Shown here one piece after another: positions 45,591-58,000 of a DNA stretch of 64,000 nucleotides. The notes beneath the pieces are model-generated. The model was not told where the DNA came from and searched no databases. It saw only the letters and a list, made by a program, of their open reading frames with translations. The stretch spans positions 50,753,340-50,817,339 of the forward strand of contig CM049322.1 in the NCBI GenBank assembly GCA_026874595.1. Direction: 5' to 3'. Within the stretch, counting starts at the first letter, position 1, and each line of letters starts with the position of its first letter. The translations under genes and the position numbers were made by a program. The stretch is from Sipunculus nudus (taxonomy: Eukaryota; Annelida; Sipuncula; Golfingiida; Sipunculidae).

Positions 45591-48500
45591 ACAGAACTAG
45601 TCAGATCAATGTCTGATTTTACCTTAAAAAAATTGCAACAAAAGGTTTTTTTTTTATTTTATATTGTTGTTTTGGTCATAAAGATCTCAAGAAAAAAAGT
45701 CTCCCAAAATCAAGCCCGGGAAAGGGGTGAGATTACATAATTTCAAGATGGCGGTCGACAAGAATTTTACTCGTCTATAACTCCTTAATGCTTCATTCTA
45801 ACTCCCATCAATGTATTTCAGACAGATAGAAACATGATACCAAAGAACCAAATAAGCATAAAAGTTTTGTATGACGTCATCATGATGTCAAGTTGATGGC
45901 ATTACCTTATGAACAACCACTTTTACACCTACAGCAATTCGACTTCGCAAATTTGTCAGTAATATATTATAAAAAACTACACAACTAGGTCTTTCAACAG
46001 AATGACACCAGGTTGACATCAAATTGACTTAATGTGTCGTCATTGCACGGGGCTAGGCAGGCTACATTGTACATTTCCATGTACCATGTTCAAACATCAG
46101 ATTCACAGTCATCCTTTTCGTCTTGGTCTTTGTCAGAATCTACAAGATCAGATTGGTTAAAAGCGTTTTCACAAGACAAAGTCTGACACTGCCCGCATGC
46201 AGATGTACAAGGTAAGCCATATACCTGACAGGTGCAGCGTCGTGAGGTACATCCAGCTGTGCAATTGCAATGAACTACCTTCAGCAGGCTATCCGGCGCT
46301 GGAGATTTCGCAGTCATAATTGGATTGAATTGGCTATTTTCATATTGCAAACCCCACTGTGTAGCATCAAGATCACTCTCTTTGCCGAGCCATGTCATTA
46401 TCTGGTAATAATATCTAAGAGAATTGTACGTAGTGGCTGATGGAGTAGGGGGAGCCTTTCTGGGGCCACAAAGCTTGTGGCAGAAACAACCTTCCTTTTC
46501 AATAAACGTTGCCTCAAACCAACCAATTCATCAAATGCTTATCCTCCAAACAGCAAAACCATGGCTTTATGCCCAGCCTGTTCAATTTTCTCACAGGTCT
46601 CACCAGGTTTGGTAAAGCAAACTGCACATGATTTCATATCTTTCTCACCCTTAACCAACCTCTGGAAAGTGGCTTTTTCCAAACACCAAATATTCGCGAA
46701 GTCGTATCACATCCTGTAAAGCTGTGCGCGAATAGCAAGTGAGTACACAGTGGTTACCATAACAAGACTTTGAGTTTGTTAATGTTGTACACATGAATGG
46801 TGTCCTTGGATTTCTTGTCAGAGCGGAAGAACAAGCTCTTATTATCTGGATTCATGAAACACAGGAGAAGCACCAACAAATCTGTGTCCTCTCAATAAGA
46901 GTGGTGGACCCATACGTAGAACCTGCAATGGAAGCTTGAACAATTTCCGTATCAGCGTCGCCCTCACAGTTCACAACATCGCACCCATTTTTCCTCAGCT
47001 TGGCACTTATGACATTTATCAGTGCTTGTTTGTTGCTTCCCCTTCCTAGAAAGTTGTCTTTTTTCCCCATAAATTTTGTTTCTGGAGTAACACTGACTAA
47101 TGGTTGCGATTTTTGTTGACGCCTCTCATGGCAACAATCCTTGATGGACGGTACATTATCTTTGTATCCCTCAAACACCACAGTAGCTTTTCTATAGTTC
47201 TTAAGGGTGAAGTCTACATATGAACCAGCGATGGTGCCATAGGTATCGCCTTTGGTCCATGAGACCCGATGAATGAGAGATCCACCATCTAAAACATAAT
47301 TGTCAGTCTTAGGGATTTCAGTTGTTACAGCTTTGCCAGGCTGCCCTTTCGCAAATTCTTCAATAGCTCTAGCCAGTTGCGGTTTCTCTGGCTTTCTGAG
47401 GACATACTTTGCCTCAAATAGAGCTGGCGGAAATGGACTTAATTCATATTCAAGTGCACTTTCCAAAGCATATCTCCAGCCCTAGAAATCTCAATCAGTC
47501 TCTGAAACAGCAATGCAGGGTCTATGGACTTGTCTGGTGCTCCTTTGACAGCGGATGAGTCACCAAGTGCTTTTGCTTTGTCTTTCCTTTTAAAAGAGTA
47601 TGTAAATACTGGTTGCCCCACAAGCTTATCGATCACTTTCTGTCCTACTCTTTGAAAGACATCAACATCAACAGTTTCATGAGCTACTAAGCCTGTAACA
47701 ATATTGCGCAAAGTACTGTCCTCTGAAAATGGGCTACATGACTCGAGTTTTGCCTTGATCTTTGACAAGTCTGACTGGTCTCTTTTTATCCTTGCCTCTG
47801 ATCCCTCTTTATGCTGCTCACTTGTGGTGAACACATTATGAGTCAATTCCTGCAAAGCAGCATTGTATTCCGAACACACGGGTGCTGACATTGTCCACAG
47901 GGTACGCTGCTCTTCAGTTATACCACTGCCTCTTGTCAGACCCCCAGAAGATTTCAGTGACCTCATCAAAGTCTGCTCAATCACAAGATCTGCCCGAAGT
48001 CCAGCCCAAAATTGATCTGTTCTTCGAATTACATGGAATCCCTGCATAAACTTTCTGAATATTTCTGGGTGTCTAGATTCAAGGTCTTTCATCTCATGCA
48101 GATATAGATATACTGACTTCAGATGATTATTATGCCCTACTGCTGCAAAGATAGGTAAACATTGCCCTAAAGCCCAGAGGTGTGTGGCCCAAAACCTGTT
48201 CTATCTGCATATACAATCATTCTTGCGGCTTTAATCATACCCATGTATGAAAGCCAAAGTTAGCTAGTCCGCGACCGTTCAGCAAGGCCACTCCTTTTCT
48301 CTTTGAGAATTCTGTCCACTTCTACCTTCTTCTCAGAGAGGACAGACTCAGCAGCCGTGTCTCCTGTTAACAATGAACTGTAGAGTTCATCACATTCAGT
48401 GACAATCCCTGCAAAATCTGCATCTTGGTCCTTCAATTCAGTGACCAACATCCCATTTAAACACTTCACAACCAACAGATGGCCCCTGAAACCACGTTGT

Positions 48501-50799
48501 ACAGACTTCCCTGTCATGATATGTTTCACAGCATTCTCTCCATAAATCTCTTCAAAAACGTCTTGGAGACCAGACCCGGCCATGAGGGCCCCAATGGCGC
48601 CGAGCAAGTTCATTAGTGTATGAAAGCTACCAAGCATTAACACGATTGTTTTCAATGGGCTGTCCTTTGGTGAGTTGTGGATAATTTCAGAAGCCTTCCA
48701 GAAAAGGGGTTGATCAAACGTAATGATGGGTGGATCATTGTGCCTGTGCGCAAGACTGCTAATGTAGGTAAGAGTGGACAAGATACAGGTTGGGTTCCCT
48801 GGATACATGTCAATCATGGGCAAGTAGTTAATAGAGGACTTGCCGGGGTGTTCCCGACTGCTGTGAATAACATGCATCATTCCTCCCCAGTTGGGGACTG
48901 GTTTACGGAAACACAGAGAGAGCTCCCAAAGGATGTCGACGGACGGTTCTGAGCCACAAAACTGTGGAAGAGATTGAAAGATTACACTGCGACGCGCGTA
49001 GTTTGAAAAGCGTTAATCTGTAATGTCAATCCTTGCCATTTCTGTGACCTTTAGAACCGATGAACTTCTTCCAGGTATTACATGCGTGGTTTTCACTCCT
49101 GGCGTGATGGCAGCAATCATTCCCATGCCATGAAAGGTCCCTTTCCCATCGATGGTTAAGATATTGTGGTCAACGTTGTCTGCTGCAAACACAATCATAT
49201 CCAGTATCGGTCCTAATACATCATTCGAAACCACATCTGCAGCATTCTCCTGAAATCTTTGCACCTCAGAATATGAGGAGCAAAACCCCATGGTCGACAG
49301 ATTGTCAACAAGAAATCTAGACTTGTACAGGTAGTGCAGCTGTGACGCCAGCCTTGGAGTGGGGCTATTACAGCACGTGGACGAGCAGCCTGTATAATTG
49401 ATTGACCACTGGATGCTACTTTCTGATGCTTGGCAGTCCCAACAAAGATCAGGTCTAACAATGAACGAAGGGACATCGGAAGAAAGTCAAGGGCGGGACT
49501 CAAACTAAGACTTGTTGACAGAGGATACTGATTAGTAACTGACGGAACAGTAGTCTTGATTTCACTTTTGATTAACCTAGCAGCATCAATAATGGCATGT
49601 TTCTGACTCTCTTCATCTCCACAACGAGAAGTTCTAAAATATTCGCGAAGTATTTTCGATGTATGTTCTCGCATAGTCACTATATCATGGAACCCTTCAC
49701 CCTCAGCTATGAAAATTGAGTCTTCATAGCGCTCTTTCAGTATTTCTTTAAAGTATTGATTCCCATATGGGACAGAGTCATCCTCTGGTAAATAGCCTTT
49801 CATTTTACTTACCAGATCTGAAATTGTCAACTGTTCTTCATCATTCATTTCTAAATATTCACATGCTTTCAAAAATGTCTGCTGCTGGTCCTCATTTTTA
49901 GGTCGACCCAGTCTCTTTTTTTATCTCAGATAGTCTGAATTGCTCAGGGATGTCCCGTCCTGTTCGAAAGTTAGCACTACATTGACTGTGATAGATACAA
50001 TCTCATTATGTTTCGTGCACACGGCTACAAGTCTAATATCATTTTTCAGCAGATCTAGATACTTGCAAGCATGGTTTCAATTAATTTTTTGTTTATTTTA
50101 GTTAAAAGTCTGTGATGGCAGCACTAAAATCATGAAATGTATTAGGTGCTAAGTAAACAAAAAATTTGGCTTACCATTGATAATGAAAGACTGGCCTTCT
50201 GCACTTTCATGAATTTAAAAGACCATGTCTATTTCTTAAAGTTAATACTATCTTTCATTATTTATTGCACCCAGCATCTCCACAGAACATTAAAGAGACA
50301 GAAAATACATTAAATTAGCAAGTTATTTTTAAATTAGAGAGCGGAATTCAAATAAGCTTATAAAAAGTTCTGTATGACGTAACCATGATGTCATGTCAGA
50401 TAAAATTTGTAACAAATAAAGCGCCGTGACAAATTTTACCTGTCATGACGTTATGGTGATGTTATACAGAACTTTCTATAAAGCTTATTTTATTCATTGG
50501 TATCATGATTTTATCTGTTTGTAAAACATTTATTGGGTTAAAATGAAGCATGAAAGAGTTGTTGGCAATTGAAATTCTGGTCGACCGCCATCTTGAAATT
50601 ATGTAATCTCACCCCTTTTTTCGGGCACCGATTTCGGGAGACTTTTTTTCTGGAGATGAGGAAGACCTACAAAATATTTAAAGCAAAAAAAAAGTTTTGT
50701 TGCAATTTTTTTAGGGTCATGACATATTTTCATATATTGACCTGCCTAAACATGATATGTTCTAATATAATGTCAATTATTCTAAATCATTTCTTGATA

Positions 50800-50860
<61 letters not shown>

Positions 50861-52039
50861 GAGTTGTAAAATAAACATGAGCAGGCTCGGCCATTCCTTA
50901 CCTGACAGAATAACCCCACTGATAATAAATAAATCTCAAAGAGGCATAATAATTATATATACAAATACTGCCGATGCAGTTCTATGTTGATTCATATGAC
51001 TATATAAATTACATAGTATGTTGAATTTACCATTCATAACATCCTACAGAAACTGCATTGCGCTGGTTTCAATTTCATTGAAATATCTTTAAGCTGTTTT
51101 ACTCACTCGAATCATAACACTGCACACATGCACGAAGAGCTTGGTCCTTTGTGTGAACTGGTGTTGCAGGCGGGACAATCTGAACCTATCTAGTGGCACG
51201 TCCAGTTCTGTGCGGTCAGCTCTCTTATCAACCAGGGCACTCTCTGTGGTCTCCTGCCGGGCGCTGCTGCACCGAAAGGCTGGTATCCCGGGGCGGAGGT
51301 CTCATGGTCAAAGGATGTATGTGTCATTAACAATCTCCACGGAGGAGTTAATTACCGCTTTAGTCACGAGTAAAGTGATACGGTATGGGCTAAACCATTA
51401 TAACTCGACACATACACGTGATGTCACGTCGCTAAGTCGTGTATTCCTGTATAATAGTGAATACGGGAATATGGCACGTTAAATTTACGCGACATTGTCT
51501 CGTATTTTAACGCATATTTTTTCACAGTGCAGGTAATAGTATGAAAATAACAGAATTGTTTTGCTACACAGGCAAAAGCACTCAATAACAAAAGAAATCT
51601 GATCATAATTGTATAATTTTATCTTCTTGAAATATGAAAATAAAAATAAAAATATTTGATGCGGGGGGGGGGGGTTGACGCGGGCAGTGCCTCCTGACAC
51701 AACAACAAACATCTTTGCCTTCTTATGCTCCAGTATCGCACGGATACCCCGACTAATCCTATTGTGCCCCCGTGCCATTTTCCCGAGGGCTATAGGATCA
51801 GTGTCAGTCTTTCCAAACTCCCATCGATACGCACAAAGCATAATCTCGCAATCTCGTAAAGTCTCGGCTTTTTAAAGCACGGCGTCAGCTTCATTCTAAC
51901 CACATTCACCTGATGACCGGGTCGCATCCCGTGAAACAGACTAATGTGAATTTACAGTGTTGTTTTTCTTAAGTGTTATACCGCTCTGGCCTAGTCTGTA
52001 GGCCATAGAGCACTTAACAACCGAGGGCAACTCTACCTT

Positions 52040-52097
<58 letters not shown>

Positions 52098-55000
52098 GCA
52101 TGCATATATAGTGGGTAGAAAGAATACGTGTCCTGGACGCTAAATGGGGTGGAGGGTATAACAAGTTTCAAACCTCCAATACTCCACTTTCAGGAGAATC
52201 GCCAAAACATCATGGTGTTACGTTTCTTCTAATAAATATATTACTATTTCATAGAAGTTAAAAAGGTTAACGTTTAAAATCGTTTCCAAGAGACTTGGCT
52301 GTTGGCATCATATATTGGTTTTATACTCTTTTGCAATCATATATTTAAAATAAATATAAACTCCGAATGTCTGATCAACATCATTTACGGACACCAAGAA
52401 CAAAATTTAATGCCTTGGAACTGATTGAAAATATATCCAAACTTCGGGGCGCTCGGTCGTTTGATTTTTGCCAGGGAGAGAAAACTGGGAGAAAGATTGA
52501 AACAAGCTATTCTAGTACATGTTGTTGCCCTTTTTACAAGTGCGTTAGTATCGTCTTTGAAAAAGTTGATTTAACTTCTAAATGTTGAAGTGGTTTAGTA
52601 ATTTCCAGCTAATCATTAGCGTAAATGTGCGACACATTATCAGGTTAACAGGGTTGGTTTCAGTTTCAAAATTCAAAATTTACAGACCTCAAATGCTAAC
52701 GTATTTTTTATAATATTAAACATTGCGAATACATCGATGGATGCTATTTCACCGGTACACGGTCAATAACCAGTAGATAGACCCTTTCAGTTTATTTTAC
52801 AAAAAAGCATGTTTGAAGCAAATAACCTTGCCATTAAGGGATTGATCGTGATTTAAATGAAAATAAGTTAATGGATATGCAGTTCCATGGTGCTTTGGAT
52901 ATTGATTATATTCACTTTGTACAAAATCACTTTACGCTAAATATAATATGGTGAGATGAATTAAGAAAGGAAAACTGTCCTGAAAGAAAAATGAGTGGGT
53001 TGGTGGTGCGTGTGTGGGGGGGGGAGCGCAAATGTTACACGATTTTAAGTAATATATATGTGAAATCGGTCTATCGCTACAAAATATAAGTTAATACTCT
53101 CTTACCTACGAATATGTGTGCAACGGAATGTTAAGAACAAAGAACAAACTTTAACAAACTATTACTGACAAAAATACACAGCCTTTGACCAAATAAAATG
53201 AAAATAAATTTAAACTCAAAGAAGTAGCCTATACCCTCCCCCGGGCAGATTAAAAAAATGAAAACGTTTTGCAAACGTTATTTTGGTGCTTTTTTTCGTG
53301 GCTTTACCGCCTCTCTGCAAAATGGTATAAGGGTATTCAAGTTCTCACTTTAAGTGTACTCTCGAGCACCAAAATTATTTCAGTCTTTTCCTTTATTATT
53401 CCTCTCCTAAAACACCCTCCTGGAGTATTCAATGTCTTCATTTTTACAATGAATTTTGCATCGTGTTATGATTAACTTTCCTTTGATAACAGCGAAGGTG
53501 CCAGATGGCAACGTTTGCGTAGCAGTGTTACCAAGGACATGATGCGGCCACGATGTGTCGCTGTTCACACCGACAACTTCCGGCAAGTAGCGGAGGACAT
53601 GGTGGAATGTCTCGTAAAATCTCGTGACTCTGAACACGTGGCTCCGAACATCAGAGAGGACCTCATTAAATGGGAGTTTGAGTGTAATTTTTAATTTATT
53701 TTTGAAACTAGTAGTTGAAATAAAATCATGTTATAATAATTTAACATTAATTGGGAAAAGAATCCTCTATATCTCTGGTGATATACTGGCCAAAGCTCAT
53801 CAATATTTAAATGCAACAAATCAATTTTGGTTTTTATCCTTTTAATATAAATTAAGTATGATCCATGTTTCCTCTAGTTAACGCCGCAGGACATCTTTTT
53901 ATCCAACAGGTTGTCACCTGAGTTTGCTTTTTTAAATATATTTTTACAGCCGCTTGCACCATGCTATTTGAAAAACGTCTTGGTTTACTGGGAGAACACA
54001 CTCCAAAAGATTCCCTCGATTTCATAAGCACGATGATGGACATACTTGGCCAAACGGAGAAGTTACTTCTGCTTCCTCCACCAGTTGCAAAAGCCCTGCG
54101 TCTTCCAATCTGGTTGTCATTCAGAGAAAACTGGAGACGACAGTTTAAGATTGGTATATATTATTCTTTTTCACCACGTATTTGTTTTCGGTGACATATG
54201 TACGTCAGCTGGATCTTTTCATATGTATATAGACCTATAAGTTTGGAAGGTCTGCGGACTGAATTAATGTCCGTGAACAGAGGTCTATCTTCGCAGTTTT
54301 GGTGATGCTTTGAGGATTTCATATCTTAAACAGCTCACTTGTGAGTTATGACCATATCACGTTCACCGTCCGCCCGTTGTCTGTTTATAATTGTTCTCTT
54401 GTGTATGCCGGATCTTTGATAAACTTGATTTTTTTATATATGTTTGTCTTTATTTACAGCGTTAACTTCTCTATCAATTTCGCATAATTTATCTGAACTG
54501 CCATTGCTTCATAAATTTGTCCTATTAAAGGAAATGACCAGCGAAATATACCCCATTTGTGTAGAGTGAATCTTACCCCTTTTAAAGTGACATACCGCTG
54601 GTGACCTGTGCTGACTGAGCTTGATTAATGAGCAATTAGGCAAATATGTTGCTACTCGCCACAGGGTCAGTGCTACAGAGCCGCTCGGGTTCTCAAGTGC
54701 AGGCACAGCCTGTGACGTCAGCTCAGGAACTGCAGGCTTACTACGGCAGTCACCCTGTGTATATACATTGGCCACTGTTTTTGTAACCATGTCCTTTCTG
54801 AAAGTTTCGAATCCATCACGGATTCAACAGTCGATTTTGACCCTTCAAGCTACGACAACTTTAGTGATCATTCAGGTAAAGATTTCGATACAAGGATACC
54901 GGGGAGCTAAAATTTACAGCCGTACATGTTTGAGCCGACCCATGATGAATATTCGAGTGACCAGTCAATAATATACAATCACCGTAACGAATCGGGAACA

Positions 55001-58000
55001 AAGAATGGTTATGTTATAAGTTGTTTTTATTCAAATATACATGTAAAATAGGTGAACGTTATGTAAATTAATTGCACATATTATGTGATAAATGCACAGC
55101 AATTTCTAATACAAGACATGTCAGCTGTGAATGATAAAATCTCCACGTTAATATCGTCCCGCGTAAAGAAAGGTGTGCAAGTCCTTTAAAAAGATGCGAA
55201 TGACTAACAGACGGGTATCCTTATCTTATTAACATAATGCTTGATAATTTACATTTGCATAATATGCGATACATTTAACCAGGTCAGGGCTGACCGCAGT
55301 TTTCAGACGTCCTTCGATTTAGGTACGTATACTTCAAAGGAAGGACGGTCGTCCTTAAATCGAAGTACGAAACCCACAGCCTTCGTGTTGCCAGCTTGCG
55401 ATTAATTTATCCGTATTTTCTTCATATTAAGTCAATGTTTATTGGTCAGTTTTTAGCTCAGAGCCTCGGCCAATGAATCTGCCAACCTGACTGTATGCCA
55501 GTTGACAAGAACGCATATTGCACATAGTGGCGGATACGAGACGATCTTTGACGAGGTTCTTTGCACACAACGTTTAAATGGAGCTATTATGAGCGTATTA
55601 TCAAACGGGCAACATCAACTTCATGTTAGAATGAAGAATTAATTACTATTTTAACGGAATTCGGATAGTTAATTAAGATTCTATCGTCGATTTTAGAGCA
55701 ATCTACTGTTATCCATGCATTGTTTGTAAGTTGTGCATGTAAATTCGCGTACTTAAATCGAAATGCTCAAGCATGCCGTAAAAAAAACGATTAAAAATAT
55801 GTAAAAATATAAATAAATAGCTGTCAGAAATTTGTGGAAATAATCTATTTTGTGCATTATATTTACTTAATAATATTATAAGTATATAATGTTGATTTAT
55901 TACATGTAGGCCTATTCCGGTGCATGGTGCAGTGTTTATGTGCAAGACGCACGTGTGTGTTTGCAAAATGTCAGTTAAATGTTCTTTTTGTTTATTCAGT
56001 TTAGTTATAAATGATATATTGTAAAAAAAAAACTTGTATATTTAAAAAATAAAACTGTACATATGAATTATTGTACCCACGCAGGAAATTTGTAATTAAA
56101 ATACATTTATTTTCTACATCTGTTAAAAATCGTATTACATGCCATCACAATGTCCATGGTGGACATTAACAAGTTAAAACTAAGGTGTTTTTGACCAAGT
56201 CATATGGATATGTTCTCTTAAATGTCTAATTTTGTTGAGTAACCAAAGCATAATTTTAGGCTTGTGTTTCAATGAAATTTTATGCACCGAAATTCAACAA
56301 TGAAATTATTTGGTGACCATCTAATTAACGCTCCCCACCTCTCTGTCATGCGCACACACATATAAATATATTTATATACTTTTTATTTGTAATGGGTTAT
56401 ATTTATCCTGCTGGATGAGATGATAACAGCTATGCATCTTCACAGCTGTGGTCCGGCAGCAAACCTTGGTGTGCAATTTTGCATGCCTCCTGGCTTCCGA
56501 TGAACTCCAGTTAACACTTCAGATCTTTTAAATCACGGTCATTCATTATACATTAAATCCATTTGTGTTGTGTTTTTCATATTTTTATGTTTCTGATAAT
56601 AAAATAAAACATCATTGTGAAAAGGTTTAATTGATTTTTATTTAATATTTCAGGTGTTTATATATCACATGATTGAAAAATTAAACAATATGTGTCATCA
56701 TCTGGCTTTATTAGTTCTGGAATAAAATCTGCAAACAAGAGACATATATGAATAATGATTTTATGAATGTATTTTTATAATTTTAGGTCTTCTATGAATT
56801 AACATTTGCAAAAAACAAATGTTGCCAATTTTAATCATGTTTTAATTCATTACACAGAAGTTTAGTAAATTACCGTATATTTTAAAATATACATAAAAAT
56901 CGCTCTAAGAAAGGATTAAAGAAAGCCCTTTTCCTGTTTAAACTGCTGTGTAGCCTTTATGCATCACATGATGAATGTTCTCATTTTGCTGTAAAAGTTG
57001 AATTCTTAAGTCAAAATCTTCAGCGGAACTTGTATATACAATGAACTAATCCTTTTATTCATGCAGAATTGAACACAAAGACACGTTTTGTAAAAAAAAA
57101 TGCTATATCAATTCTTGGTATAGTCATACTTGCATTATTTTATAGGCGCACTTCAAAATGAAATATATCCAGATATTTATTCGTTTAATTATGACACGAA
57201 TAATTTCTATATGAAATCCATATGTTAATATGAGTGCCTGGGGATTTCCTTTCACTGTTATTGGAAGGAAGACATACTTTTGGTAAGTTATCTAGAGGCG
57301 TACTTCGATTTTAGCACGCGACTCTATACAACTTACAAGCAATGGAGAAACAGTGGATGCATAAAATCGGCAAAAACGCTGTGCATCACCGGTAGGCCTT
57401 CATATCAAAGTTATATATTTATAATATTATTGGATTTATTGAATACACGAAAAAGTAATTTTCCAAAAATATACCTGACAACCAGATCTTAATATATATA
57501 TATATATATATTTACATAATTTGTACGAGGGGGTTCAGTTTTTATTTTTTTAAGGCATGCTCGGAGGATGTTATAGAGGTGTACTTATGTGTTAAGTACG
57601 CGACTAAATACAACTAATAAGCAATGGGAAACAGTGGATTGCTTTTAAACTGGCAATATAATTTTAATTAACTATCCGAATTTCGTTAAGATAGTAATCA
57701 ATTCTTCATTCTAATATAAAGTTGATGTTGCCTGTGTGATCATACGCTGACAATGGTTTGATTTTAACGTAGTGTGAAGGCTAAGCACAAAACGGAACGA
57801 GCTAATCGTCCCTCCAACTTGCTCACCTCACGCGAACAAAGTTGACCCATTTCTTCAAACGTTTTGGCTGGCTCAAAGGAAACCTGTGTAAACTCACACC
57901 ATCACTGTTTGTGTTACTGCAACCACCCCCTACACAACTATTTGGCATTATTTAAACTATTAACGATCGAACGCAATACAGGAAACGGTACACCTATTGT

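Larger units (their letters stand above)
45108..51300 (-). pseudogene. Possible three-exon gene of the outer transposon
   Basis: Three minus-strand exon-like blocks link in phase 0. The first is about 51300-51107, open, containing LDVPLDRFRLSRLQHQFTQR and ending at a GTGAGT donor. The second, 45431-45354, encodes EATTAYEIEDEVRLSHAPPT and more, with a CAG acceptor and GTAAAC donor. The third, 45155-45108, encodes DAVVEGYILHQNDSL then stop. The 5.7-kb gap between the first two holds the inner transposon, so that element would sit in an intron. No domain is recognised. An alternative frame of the first block (ALRACVQCYDS) is also open, so the chain is tentative. Confidence 0.3.
43564..51529. mobile_element. 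Outer DNA transposon with CACT...AGTG termini (~8 kb)
   Basis: Left terminus CACTTTGAAAAATTGTGCGT at 43564; the right terminus, reverse-complemented from 51529, reads CACTGTGAAAAAATATGCGT. Both continue to GACAATGTCG, giving imperfect inverted repeats of about 40 bp. The flanks ...TGATCA and CAGGTAATAG re-join to the uninterrupted form of this repeat (TTGATCAGGAAAAAGAATGA near 39736), implying a 2-bp CA target duplication. CACT termini with 2-3 bp duplications recall EnSpm/CACTA elements; that assignment is inference. The element is interrupted by the inner element at about 45590-50790. Confidence 0.6.
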
